From Microbacterium sp. W4I20 (GTDB taxonomy: Bacteria; Actinomycetota; Actinomycetes; Actinomycetales; Microbacteriaceae): a DNA stretch of 64,000 nucleotides. The stretch covers positions 3,224,001 through 3,288,000 of the forward strand of contig NZ_JAUSYB010000001.1 of the NCBI RefSeq assembly GCF_030816505.1, given 5' to 3'. The notes below the pieces were generated by a model. That model did no database searches, was not told where the DNA came from, and was given only the letters and a program-made list of their open reading frames with translations. The position numbers and the translations under genes were made by a program. Below are positions 53,472 through 61,769 of the stretch, in pieces (position 1 is the first letter of the stretch; each line of letters begins with the position of its first letter).

Positions 53472-54677
53472 ATGACTATGACCACCGTCACCACCACTGC
53501 CGAAGAGCGCGAAGCCATCCTCGACGCGGTCCGGGAGTTCGCCGACACCGAGCTCGCGCCGTACGCGGCGGAGCGCGACGAGAAGCACATCTTCCCGCGT
53601 GAGTCGCTGAACAAGGCGGGCGAGCTCGGCCTCGGCGGCATCTACGTCAGCGAGGAGTTCGGCGGCTCCGGGCTGAGCCGCGGCGACACCGTGGCGATCT
53701 TCGAAGAGCTCGCCAAGGGCGACCCCGCCGTCGCCGCCTACATCTCGATCCACAACATGGTCGTCTGGATGATCGACACCTACGGCGACGACGCCCAGCG
53801 CGGAGCGTGGCTGCCCCAGCTGACCGCCATGCAGGAATTCGGCGGCTACTGCCTCACCGAGCCGGGTGCCGGATCGGATGCCGCCAACATCGCGACCAGC
53901 GCCGTGCGCGACGGCGACGACTACGTACTCACCGGGGTGAAGCAGTTCATCTCCGGAGCAGGTGAGGCCGCGGTGTACGTCGTCATGGCCCGCACGGGTG
54001 AGCCGGGCGCCCGCGGCATCAGCGCCTTCCTGGTCGCCGGGGACGCCGAGGGCCTGAGCTTCGGCGCGCCCGAGAAGAAGATGGGCTGGCACGCCCAGCC
54101 CACGCGTCAGGTGATCCTCGACGGCGTGCGGGTTCCGGCATCCGCCCTGCTGGGTGACGAGGGTCGAGGCTTCGCCATCGCGATGTCGGCGCTCAACGGC
54201 GGCCGGCTCAACATCGCCGCCTGCTCGCTGGGCGGAGCGCAGTGGGCGCTCGACCGGGCCGTGCAGTACGTGCACGAACGGGTCGCGTTCGGTGAGCCGC
54301 TCGCCGAGAAGCAGTCGATCATGTTCGCCGTCGCCGACATGCGCACCGACCTCCAGGCCGCGCGTCTGATGGTGCGCGACGGGGCTCAGGCGGTCGACGA
54401 GCAGGCACCCGACGCCACCATGCGCTGTGCGATGGCCAAGCGCTTCGCGACGGATGCCGGGTTCGACGTCGCGAACCGGGCGCTGCAGCTGCACGGCGGC
54501 TACGGCTACCTGCAGGACTACGGCATCGAGAGGGTCGTGCGCGACCTGCGCGTGCATCAGATCTTGGAAGGCACGAACGAGATCATGCGCCTGATCGTCG
54601 GACGCGAGATGCTGCGGCCCGCCGGGTCGGCATCCCTCCAGCGGAACGGCGGAGACCTCCAGCGGAGTGCGTCATGA
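53472..54677 (+). CDS. Acyl-CoA dehydrogenase, probably isobutyryl-CoA dehydrogenase
   Basis: 401 residues. FAD enzyme that oxidises an acyl-CoA to the 2-enoyl-CoA and passes electrons to ETF. Motifs YCLTEPGAGSDAANIATSA (FAD/substrate), KQFISGAGEA, RLNIAACSLGGAQWALD, LQLHGGYGYLQDYGIERVVRD and the base Glu in LEGTNEIMRLIVGR. Place between mmsA and mmsB indicates valine degradation (ACAD8-like). The C-terminus (ASLQRNGGDLQRSAS) is slightly extended. Stop overlaps the mmsB ATG. Confidence 0.9.
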   Translation: MTMTTVTTTAEEREAILDAVREFADTELAPYAAERDEKHIFPRESLNKAGELGLGGIYVSEEFGGSGLSRGDTVAIFEELAKGDPAVAAYISIHNMVVWMIDTYGDDAQRGAWLPQLTAMQEFGGYCLTEPGAGSDAANIATSAVRDGDDYVLTGVKQFISGAGEAAVYVVMARTGEPGARGISAFLVAGDAEGLSFGAPEKKMGWHAQPTRQVILDGVRVPASALLGDEGRGFAIAMSALNGGRLNIAACSLGGAQWALDRAVQYVHERVAFGEPLAEKQSIMFAVADMRTDLQAARLMVRDGAQAVDEQAPDATMRCAMAKRFATDAGFDVANRALQLHGGYGYLQDYGIERVVRDLRVHQILEGTNEIMRLIVGREMLRPAGSASLQRNGGDLQRSAS

Positions 54678-55574
54678 GCGAGTCGAAGGGCGTCGTCGCC
54701 TTCCTGGGGCTCGGCCACATGGGCCTGCCGATGGCCAAGAACCTCGTCACCGCCGGTCACGAGGTGCACGGCTTCGACCTCGCCCCCGCGGCGATCGAAG
54801 CGGCGCAGGCGGCAGGCATCGCGGTCGCCGCGAGCGGAGCGGATGCCGTCGCCGAGGCCGACGTCGTCATCACGATGTTCCCCGCCGGGAAGCACGTGAT
54901 CGAGGCCTATCGGACCGAGCTGCTCGCCGCGGCGCGGCCGGGGACGCTGTTCATCGAGTCGTCCACGATCGCGGTCGACGAGGCGCGGGCCGCGCACGCG
55001 CTTGCGCTCGCCGCCGGTCACCGCAACATCGACGCCCCCGTGTCGGGCGGAGTGGTCGGTGCCGAGAACGGCACGCTGGCATTCATGGTCGGCGGATCCG
55101 ACGACGACTTCGCCGCGGCCCTTCCGCTGCTCGAGGTCATGGGGAAGCGCATCGTGCACTGCGGCGGCCCGGGCCTCGGCCAGGCCGCGAAGGTCTGCAA
55201 CAACATGGTCCTGGCGGTGTCGCAGATCGCCGTCGCCGAGGCGTTCGTGCTGGGGGAGCGGCTCGGACTCGAGCACCAGGCGCTGTTCGACGTCGTGTCG
55301 CAGGCGTCCGGCCAGTGCTGGTCGATCACGACGAACTGCCCCGTGCCGGGGCCGGTGCCGACGAGCCCGGCCAACCGCGACTATCAGCCGGGGTTCGCGG
55401 GTGCGCTGATGGCCAAGGACCTGGGGCTCGCGCTGCAGGCGATCGAGCAGACCTCGACGGATGCGCAGATGGGGCGGCTCGCGCAGCAGATCTACGCGAC
55501 GTTCCGCCGCGGGGGAGGGCGCCACCCACGACTTCTCCGGCGTAATCACCGACATCCGCGGCGACCGCGTCTAG
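54674..55574 (+). pseudogene. mmsB: 3-hydroxyisobutyrate dehydrogenase with a C-terminal frameshift
   Basis: Oxidises 3-hydroxyisobutyrate to methylmalonate semialdehyde. The start reads VAFLGLGHMGLPMAKNLVTAG (Rossmann fold), DAPVSGGVVGAENGTLAFMVGG and the catalytic GQAAKVCNNMVLA. The frame is intact to about residue 277, then departs at GGGGG (55511-55515). Removing one G restores RRGEGATHDFSGVITDIRGD and the stop TAG at 55572-55574, giving 299 residues, the normal length. As written, the frame stays open to 58150 through unrelated genes, which is not credible. Either a homopolymer sequencing error or a recent mutation affecting only the last 20-odd residues. Confidence 0.88.
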
Positions 55575-55583
55575 CTCCAGCGC

Positions 55584-55646
55584 CTTTCGAATCGCGCAAA
55601 TGGGGACGAATCGGTTCCGGAACACCCCGGTTGCGCGATTCGAAAG
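55584..55646. repeat. Intergenic hairpin repeat CTTTCGAATCGCGCAA, copy 3
   Basis: 22-base arms (55584-55605, 55625-55646) match at 20 positions around a 19-base loop, ten bp after the mmsB stop. Confidence 0.85.
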
Positions 55647-55685
55647 CCAGAGTGGAGCCACGACAATCACGACCGAGAGGGCGAC

Positions 55686-56462
55686 ATGACCGAGTACGAG
55701 ACGATCCTGGTGGAGCAGCGGGGACGCGTCGGGTGGATCACCCTGAACCGTCCCGAGGCGCTCAACGCCCTGAACAGCCGCCTGGCGGAGGAGCTCACCG
55801 CGGCGGCCGCGGCCTTCGATCAGGACGAGGGAGTCGGCGCGATCGTGGTGACCGGCTCCGAGAAGGCGTTCGCCGCGGGTGCCGACATCAAGGAGATGGA
55901 GGACATGACGGGTGCGCAGATGCTCGAGACCGACCACTTCGGTGTCTGGCACGAGTTCGCGGCGGTGCGCACCCCGGTGATCGCTGCCGTCTCCGGGTTC
56001 GCCCTGGGCGGCGGATGCGAGCTGGCGATGATGTGCGACATCATCCTCGCGTCCGACACCGCGAAGTTCGGGCAGCCCGAGATCAACCTCGGCGTGATCC
56101 CCGGCATGGGCGGCACGCAGCGTCTCATCCGCGCCGTCGGCTACTACAAGGCCGCCGAGCTGGTGCTCTCCGGACGGTTCATGGGAGCGGAGGAGGCCGA
56201 GCGCTCCGGTCTCGTCTCGCGCGTGGTTCCGGCATCCGATCTCCTGGCCGAGACCGAGAAGCTCGCCTCGACCATCGCCTCGAAGTCCCTGCCCTCGGTC
56301 TATGCAGCGAAGGCGGCGCTCGATGCCGCGATGGAGACCACTCTCGCCGAGGGGCTGGCGCACGAGAAGCAGGCGTTCGCGTCGCTGTTCGACACGGTCG
56401 ACCAGAAGGAGGGCATGTCCGCCTTCCGCGAGAAGCGCGCTCCCGAGTTCCGGAACCGCTGA
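55686..56462 (+). CDS. Enoyl-CoA hydratase
   Basis: 258 residues, crotonase fold. Oxyanion-hole motifs [14 protein letters not shown] and [16 protein letters not shown]; catalytic Glu positions in [21 protein letters not shown] are both kept, so it should hydrate. Hydrates methacrylyl-CoA or short 2-enoyl-CoA after the acyl-CoA dehydrogenase step. Closely follows mmsB with a hairpin repeat between; probably the last gene of the operon. Confidence 0.92.
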   Translation: MTEYETILVEQRGRVGWITLNRPEALNALNSRLAEELTAAAAAFDQDEGVGAIVVTGSEKAFAAGADIKEMEDMTGAQMLETDHFGVWHEFAAVRTPVIAAVSGFALGGGCELAMMCDIILASDTAKFGQPEINLGVIPGMGGTQRLIRAVGYYKAAELVLSGRFMGAEEAERSGLVSRVVPASDLLAETEKLASTIASKSLPSVYAAKAALDAAMETTLAEGLAHEKQAFASLFDTVDQKEGMSAFREKRAPEFRNR

Positions 56463-56467
56463 TCGCG

Positions 56468-56553
56468 GTGAACAACTCCTCCAGAACGCGTCAGGATCAG
56501 GCCACGAGGCCTTCCGCGCGCGCTCTGGCGACCGTTCTTGCGGAGTTGTTCAC
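56468..56553. repeat. GTGAACAACTCC-type hairpin repeat, copy 2
   Basis: GTGAACAACTCCTCCAGAAC (left, 56468) and CGTTCTTGCGGAGTTGTTCA (right, to 56553) pair at 19 of 21 positions with a 44-base centre. Lies between convergent genes. The left arm equals the complement of the right arm of 40291-40390 in its core. Confidence 0.75.
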
Positions 56554-56557
56554 GACC

Positions 56558-57001
56558 TCAGCCGCGGAGACCGTCGACGATCTTCGCGATGCGGCGCTCA
56601 CGCGTCGCGTCCTGCTTGGCGTCGGCCACGGTCCGCGCGTGCTCCTTGCGCACCGAGTAGCTCAGCGCGTCGAACGCAGCGCGTACCGTCGGATCGGCGT
56701 CCAAAGCGGCGGCGAGCTCGTCGGGCACATCGACCGTCCGCTCTGCGGCGTCGAGGCGGATCACGGCGTCGATCTCCTGGTCGAGCTAGAGGCCCATCTC
56801 GGTGCGGGCGGCCCTGCTGAACCCGATCATGTTCTCGCCACCCATGCGGGAGAGACGCAGCCGGGCGGTACGGCCGCCGATCGTGACCGCGACCGGGAAG
56901 GACTTCCCGGCACCGAACGACGCGACCTGCTCATCGGTGAGGAAAATCGCCGCAGCGGGAGGACGACCGACGAGCACGGTGTGCAGTCTCAGTTCACTCA
57001 T
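56558..57001 (-). pseudogene. DUF1905/YdeI-type small protein split by an amber codon
   Basis: On the reverse strand ATG 57001 opens a frame of 147 codons broken only by TAG at 56788-56786 (codon 72). Before it: LTDEQVASFGAGKSFPVAVTIGGRTARLRLSRMG, a DUF1905 pattern in two pieces; after it, in the same frame: DAVIRLDAAERTVDVPDELA and SVRKEHARTVADAKQDATRERRIAKIVDGL, the YdeI/OmdA C-terminal pattern. The TAG stands where CTC-GAG-CTC would read L-E-L, so one G-to-T change explains it. Its start overlaps the SRPBCC stop. Either a recent pseudogene or a sequence error; a normal role is unknown. Confidence 0.85.
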
Positions 57002-57468
57002 GACGACAGGGTACGCCCGCGGTTCTCGAGTTCGGCGGCGATGGTCTCATTCCGTTCCGCGATGAGCCGGCGCATGTACCGGCGCATCACGACGGCGTCC
57101 ACGATGCGACCGAGCGGACCCAGCGGCGAGCGGAAGGTGACGGTGTCGCGCATCAGCGTGCCGACCGGATGCTCCGCGAACCGGTGCTCGTGCAGATACG
57201 CACCGAACGGGCCGGAGACCTGCCGATCCGAGAACGCGCGCGGCGGATCGATGTCGAACACCACCGACCGCAGCCGGAACGGGATGCCGAAGTGGCGGGC
57301 GCGCCATGTCGCCGTCGTGCCCTCGGTGAAGACGCCCCCCGCGGGCGCCTCGACCATCGTCTCGCCGTACCGCGCCATCGACCTCACGTGGAGCTCGGGA
57401 TCGAGGGATGCGGCGAAGACCTCGGACGGGGGAGCCGCGATGATCGTCTCCAGCACGAAGCGGGCCAC
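56998..57468 (-). CDS. SRPBCC-superfamily protein
   Basis: 156 residues. Polyketide-cyclase/START-like fold: FVLETIIAAPPSEVFAASLDPELHV at the start, TATWRARHFGIPFRLRSVVFD in the middle, the AYLHEHRFAEHPVGTLMRDTVTF strand pair, then a helix. Binds a hydrophobic ligand; function unknown. It forms a small reverse-strand operon with the MarR regulator (one base upstream) and the YdeI gene (4-bp overlap). Confidence 0.8.
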   Translation of the reverse strand: MARFVLETIIAAPPSEVFAASLDPELHVRSMARYGETMVEAPAGGVFTEGTTATWRARHFGIPFRLRSVVFDIDPPRAFSDRQVSGPFGAYLHEHRFAEHPVGTLMRDTVTFRSPLGPLGRIVDAVVMRRYMRRLIAERNETIAAELENRGRTLSS

Positions 57469-57469
57469 G

Positions 57470-58006
57470 TCAGAGTGCTTCGGGTTGGGGGCGGGGGTCG
57501 GTGAAGTCGCCGGCGTCCTTGCGCATCCTCGCCACGATCGCGACGAGCTCCGCCGCGTCCTCCGGGCTCAGCCCCGGCTGGGCGAAGACTTCGGCGTTGA
57601 GTGCGCTGGTCGCCCGCTCCACGAGGTCGCGACCGGCGTCGGTCAGGGCGAGAAGGGCCGCGCGGCCGTCGTACGGGTGCGGTTCGCGCACGACCAGGCC
57701 GTCGCGCACGAGACGCTCGGCCGTGCTCGTCACGGTCGTCGCGTGCACCTGGAGTCGGGCGACCACGCTCGACAGGGGCAGGCTCCCCGCGCGGCTGAAG
57801 GCCAGCAGACGCAGCACCTCGTAGCGGGCGAAGCTCAGGGCGAACGGCTTGAGGGCGGCGTCGACGCGGGCGAGCAGCAGCTGCTGGGCCCGCATGACCG
57901 AGGTGACGACGGTCATGCCGTCGGCGGCATCCGTCCATCCGTGCGCGACCCACTGCCGCTTCGCCTCGGCGAGCGGATCCACGGGGAGCGGGCGGGGTCG
58001 GGTCAC
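57470..58006 (-). CDS. MarR-family transcriptional regulator
   Basis: 178 residues from GTG 58006 (MTRPRPLPVDPLAEAKRQW). A longer in-frame ATG exists at 58090 but lacks support. Winged helix: RYEVLRLLAFSRAGSLPLSSVVARLQVHATTVTSTAERLVRDGLV (about residues 60-105) and the wing REPHPYDGRAALLALTDAG. Likely represses its own small operon; the ligand is unknown. It is divergent from etfBA, 140 bp away, and could also touch that promoter. Confidence 0.87.
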   Translation of the reverse strand: MTRPRPLPVDPLAEAKRQWVAHGWTDAADGMTVVTSVMRAQQLLLARVDAALKPFALSFARYEVLRLLAFSRAGSLPLSSVVARLQVHATTVTSTAERLVRDGLVVREPHPYDGRAALLALTDAGRDLVERATSALNAEVFAQPGLSPEDAAELVAIVARMRKDAGDFTDPRPQPEAL

Positions 58007-58116
58007 GTCTCTACGGTACCTGCGCGGCGTCGGAGAGCAGGCGCGGCGCGCGACGGCTCGAGCGTCGACCGGGGTGGCGCTCAGTCGCAAGCAGTGTGGG
58101 ACTCAGTATCGCGGAC

Positions 58117-58122
58117 TAGAAT
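58117..58122 (+). promoter_or_regulatory. Likely -10 box of etfBA
   Basis: TAGAAT, 24 bases before the etfB ATG, with GAGGAG as ribosome-binding site in between. No convincing -35 box. Confidence 0.35.
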
Positions 58123-58146
58123 TGCAGCAGTCGTGAGGAGCATTCG

Positions 58147-58923
58147 ATGAAGATCTTCGTCCTGGTCAAAGAGGTGCCTGACACCTATGGCGATCGCAAG
58201 CTGAATCTCGAGACGGGCCTCGCCGATCGGGCAGCCGGCGACCTCGTGCTCGACGAGATCACCGAGCGTGCGCTCGAGGTCGCGCTGAGCCACGCCGACA
58301 AGAACGAGGGCACCGAGGTGGTGGCTCTCTCGATGGCTCCGGCGGGGTCGACGGCCTCGGTGCGCCGGGCGCTCGCGATCGGCGCCGGGTCTGCCGTGCA
58401 TATCGCCGACGAAGAGCTCACCGGGGCCGACCTCGGCCTCACGGCCGAGGTGCTGGCTGCGGCCATCCGCCGCGGCTCACCGGATCTGGTCATCACCGGC
58501 AACCTGTCGACCGACGGCTCGGGCGGCGTCATCCCCGCCATGCTCGCCGAGCACCTGGGGTTCGCCCAGGCCACGGCCCTGAGCACGGTCGAGATCACCG
58601 CCGACGGCGTCTCCGGAACGCGTAGTGCGGATGCCGGAGGCCAGCCGGTCTCCGCTTCTCTCCCCGCCGTGATCTCCATCACCGAGGCGATGCCCGACGC
58701 GCGGTTCCCGAACTTCAAGGGCATCATGGCGGCGAAGAAGAAGCCGCTCGAGGTGCTGTCGCTCGCCGACCTCGGCGTCTCGGCCGATCCGGGCGCCGCT
58801 CCGCGCACGATCATGACCGCCGTGTCGGAGAAGCCGCCGCGCGCGGCCGGAGTGAAGATCACGGACGAGGGCGACGCCGCCGAGAAGCTCGTCGAGTACC
58901 TCGTGCAGAACAGGCTGGTGTGA
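58147..58923 (+). CDS. etfB: Electron transfer flavoprotein beta subunit
   Basis: 258 residues. Pairs with EtfA to move electrons from acyl-CoA dehydrogenases (such as that at 53472) to the quinone pool. Landmarks [59 protein letters not shown], and the ETF-beta signature region [28 protein letters not shown] (split). Starts the etfBA pair; ATG follows GAGGAG. Confidence 0.95.
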   Translation: MKIFVLVKEVPDTYGDRKLNLETGLADRAAGDLVLDEITERALEVALSHADKNEGTEVVALSMAPAGSTASVRRALAIGAGSAVHIADEELTGADLGLTAEVLAAAIRRGSPDLVITGNLSTDGSGGVIPAMLAEHLGFAQATALSTVEITADGVSGTRSADAGGQPVSASLPAVISITEAMPDARFPNFKGIMAAKKKPLEVLSLADLGVSADPGAAPRTIMTAVSEKPPRAAGVKITDEGDAAEKLVEYLVQNRLV

Positions 58924-58924
58924 C

Positions 58925-59896
58925 ATGACCTACCCCGAGAACCCCATCCTCGTGCTCGTCGACATCGACCCGTCGGGCAACGTCGCGAGCAGCACCGCAG
59001 GGCTCATCGGCGCGGCGTCGACCGTGGGGGCACCCGTGGCGCTCCTCGTCGGCGGCGGCCCGGATGCTGCGACCCAGGCCGCTGCGGCCGGCGCTGCCGT
59101 GGTGCTCACCGCCGAGGGCGACGCGACCGCGCTCACGGTGCCGATCGTCGATGCGTTGCAGGCCGCCGCCGAGCAGGTGCACCCGGATGCCGTGCTCATC
59201 TCGAACTCGATCGCCGGCCGTGATGTCGCCGGTCGATTCGCGGTGCGCACGAAGAGTGCGCTCGCCGTGGATGCGGTCGGAGTCTCCCGCGACGACGAGG
59301 GCATCGTCGCGCACCACTCGGTGTACGGCGGCTCCTACCTCGTCGACGCGGCGGCCACGTTCGGCACACTGGTGATCACGGTGCGCCAGGGCGCCGTCGA
59401 TGCCCGGGCCGAGGCGGTGGCGTCGCCGACGGTCGAGGCGCTGTCGGTCACGGCATCCGGTGCGGTGGCGGCGACCGCCGGCCCTGTCGAAGCGGTCGAG
59501 GTCGCCTCGTCGCGTCCTGAGCTGAGGGGTGCGACCCGGGTCGTCTCCGGTGGGCGGGGGTTGGCCTCGAAAGAGAAGTTCGTGCTCGTCGAGCAGCTCG
59601 CCGACGTGCTCGGGGCTGCCATCGGTGCCTCGCGCGCGGCAGTGGATGCCGGCTACGTGCCACAGTCGTACCAGGTCGGACAGACCGGAGTCTCGGTCTC
59701 GCCGCAGCTGTATGTCGCTCTCGGCATATCCGGTGCCATCCAGCACCGCGCGGGTATGCAGACGTCGAAGACCATCGTCGCGATCAACAAGGACGGCGAG
59801 GCGCCGATCTTCGACGTCGCCGACTTCGGCATCGTCGGCGACCTGTTCACCGTCGTGCCGCAGATCGTCGCCGCGCTCGAGGCGCGGAAGAAGTAG
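58925..59896 (+). CDS. etfA: Electron transfer flavoprotein alpha subunit
   Basis: 323 residues; carries most of the FAD-binding site. Landmarks [77 protein letters not shown] and [23 protein letters not shown], the ETF-alpha signature in order. One base after etfB stop. A short stretch matching part of the CTTCGACA repeat (CCCTGTCGAAG near 59484) lies in the variable middle. Confidence 0.95.
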   Translation: MTYPENPILVLVDIDPSGNVASSTAGLIGAASTVGAPVALLVGGGPDAATQAAAAGAAVVLTAEGDATALTVPIVDALQAAAEQVHPDAVLISNSIAGRDVAGRFAVRTKSALAVDAVGVSRDDEGIVAHHSVYGGSYLVDAAATFGTLVITVRQGAVDARAEAVASPTVEALSVTASGAVAATAGPVEAVEVASSRPELRGATRVVSGGRGLASKEKFVLVEQLADVLGAAIGASRAAVDAGYVPQSYQVGQTGVSVSPQLYVALGISGAIQHRAGMQTSKTIVAINKDGEAPIFDVADFGIVGDLFTVVPQIVAALEARKK

Positions 59897-59900
59897 TCAT

Positions 59901-59924
59901 GGCCCTTCGTCAGGCTGAGGGACC
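59901..59924 (+). repeat. CTTCGTCAGGCTGAG repeat at a gene start
   Basis: GGCCCTTCGTCAGGCTGAGG directly after the ATG encodes ALRQAEGP, parallel to TLRQGSG at the araB start. Confidence 0.6.
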
Positions 59925-60072
59925 GCTCCGGCTGCGCCGCGGGCTGCCGCGCGTGCCCGGTGGCGACTCGTGGCCTCCGGCGGACGCCGTGGTGCCCGTC
60001 GATGACACTGACGGAGGAGTCGCGGGGGACGTCTCGGTCTCGGCCGATGCCGCGTCGGTCGATCCCGTGACC

Positions 60073-60131
60073 GCCGACACGCCAGATGTCGGACGTTCAG
60101 CAGCATCCGGTCCGACATCTGGCGTGTCGGC
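60073..60131. repeat. In-frame palindromic element, copy 2
   Basis: Perfect 22-base arms (60073-60094, 60110-60131) with a 15-base loop GTTCAGCAGCATCCG. Encodes [20 protein letters not shown] in the frame of the host gene. Confidence 0.92.
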
Positions 60132-60311
60132 CCCCGATCTGAAGGCCGAGGTCGACGCGACCGAGAGTGGTGCGCCCCAGCCCGTACCGGGTGCCACGGC
60201 ATCCGGTGTCGCAGCATCCGCCATCCGTCGTGGCCTGCCTCGTGTCGTCGGAGGTGAGCCTTGGCCGCCCGCCGGCGCCGCGTCCACGGGTGCCGTGACG
60301 TCCGAACGGGT

Positions 60312-60372
60312 GGCCGACACGCCAGATGTCGGACGTTCGGCAGCATCCGGTCCGACATCTGGCGTGTCGGCC
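60312..60372. repeat. In-frame palindromic element, copy 3
   Basis: Perfect 23-base arms (60312-60334, 60350-60372), loop GTTCGGCAGCATCCG, one base different from copy 2. Encodes the same 20 residues as copy 2. Confidence 0.92.
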
Positions 60373-60422
60373 ACCGAAGTGTCGTCGTCCGACCCGACGA
60401 ACCCTGCACTGCGTGCCGCGGC

Positions 60423-60476
60423 CCCGACGTCGACCGCGGCCCCGACGTCGACCGCGACCCCGACGTCGATCGCGGC
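60423..60476. repeat. 18-bp tandem repeat, three units
   Basis: CCCGACGTCGACCGCGGC and two near-identical units encode PTSTAA-type hexapeptides in the linker of the cytochrome-like protein. Confidence 0.85.
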
Positions 60477-61769
60477 CCCGACGGAGAGCGGGACGGCCGT
60501 TCGTCGCGGGCTTCCGCGTGTGACCGGCGGCGAGCCGTGGCCACCAGCGGGAACGACGCCGGCGGTGACATCGTCGGCGCGCCCCCCGGGGACCGGATCG
60601 GCAATCCAGGCGGATGCCGTGTCGTCGGCGGCCGACACCGCGACTGCGGCCCTCGAGCCCGCGGTCACACCGGCCGCGCCCACGGCTGCGCCGATCGAGC
60701 CCGCGACCGCATCGGCCGAGCTCGCCCCGGCCGCTGCGGCCGCCCCCGCCTCGATCCTCGCCGCCGACCTCGACACCCCGCTGCCGTGGACCCGCACCGT
60801 CTGGAACGGTCGTGCGCCGCGCCATGTCACCGCCGCCCCGGCATCCGCTCGCCGTCTGCCCACCTGGCCGCAGGCGATCACCGGTCTGCTGGCCGCCGCG
60901 GCCCTCGGGATCGTCGCCGGCGCCGCCATCGCCTTCGTCCGGGCACTCCTCAGCCTCCCCTTCATGCAGGATTTCCTCGCTGCCTTCCCGGGACACTACG
61001 TCCCGGGCCATCGCGGTCGAACCCGGTTTCGCTCCGTGGATCGGGTGGCAGCACTTCTTCAACATGTTCCTGATCGTGCTGATCATCCGGTCGGGTCTGC
61101 GCGTGCGCACCGAGAAGCGGCCGACCGTGTTCTGGACTCCGCGAGGCAAGGCGAAGGGCAAGATCAGCCTGACGCTGTGGTTCCACCAGGCGCTCGACCT
61201 GCTCTGGATCATCAACGGCGTGATCTTCGTGGTGCTGCTCTTCGTGACCGGGCATTGGGTGCGCATCGTGCCGACGAGCTGGGAGGTGTTCCCGAACGCA
61301 CTCTCCGCTGCGCTCCAGTACGTCTCGTTCGACTGGCCGCACGAGAACGGCTGGAACAACTACAACAGCCTGCAGCAGCTCGCCTACTTCACGACCGTCT
61401 TCATCGCGGCGCCGCTGGCGGTGGCGACCGGATTCCGGATGTCGGGGCTGTGGCCCAAGAGCGCCGAGCGGCTGTCGAAGGCGTACCCGGTCGAGTGGGC
61501 CCGGGCGCTGCACTTCCCGATCATGCTGTACTTCGTGGCGTTCATCATCGCGCACGTCGCGCTGGTGATGCTGACCGGGTTCCTGCGCAACCTCAACCAC
61601 ATGTACGCCGCGCAGGATGCCGTCAGCTGGACCGGCTTCTGGGTGTTCATCGCATCGCTGGTGGTGCTCGCCGCGGGCTGGTTCGCGGCTCGACCGCTCG
61701 TGCTCGCGCCGATCGCGAAGGTGTTCGGCAAGGTCTCCGGGCGCTGACCCGGCCACCGGGAAGGTCATC

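Larger units (their letters stand above)
59899..61747 (+). pseudogene. Cytochrome b/b6-like membrane protein with repeat-filled N-terminus and a frameshift
   Basis: About 615 residues once one base is removed. Part 1 (59899 to about 61004): a 320-residue Ala/Pro/Ser-rich region with three RRGLPRV-GG(E/D)-WPPA repeats (near 59932, 60226, 60502) and two palindromic elements, then a membrane span GLLAAAALGIVAGAAIAFVRA. Part 2 continues in the +1-shifted frame: PWIGWQHFFNMFLIVLIIRSG, WFHQALDLLWIINGVIFVV, LAYFTTVFIAAPLAVATGFRM, IMLYFVAFIIAHVALVMLTG, with spaced His as in b-type cytochromes. The shift is at GGG 61005-61007; deleting one G gives FPGHYVPAIAVEPGFAPWIG. Its start codon lies in a CTTCGACA-type repeat. 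Real mutation or sequence error. Confidence 0.8.

Noticed and set aside
51852..54557. 901-codon open frame on the reverse strand
   Set aside because: It is antisense to mmsA and the acyl-CoA dehydrogenase gene, has Arg/Val/Asp/Gly-rich composition without any recognisable motif, and is a by-product of high GC.
54674..58150. One 1158-codon open frame on the + strand
   Set aside because: Only the first about 277 codons match a family (MmsB). The rest runs through a hairpin repeat, the enoyl-CoA hydratase and reverse-strand genes in the wrong frame; a one-base frameshift explains it.
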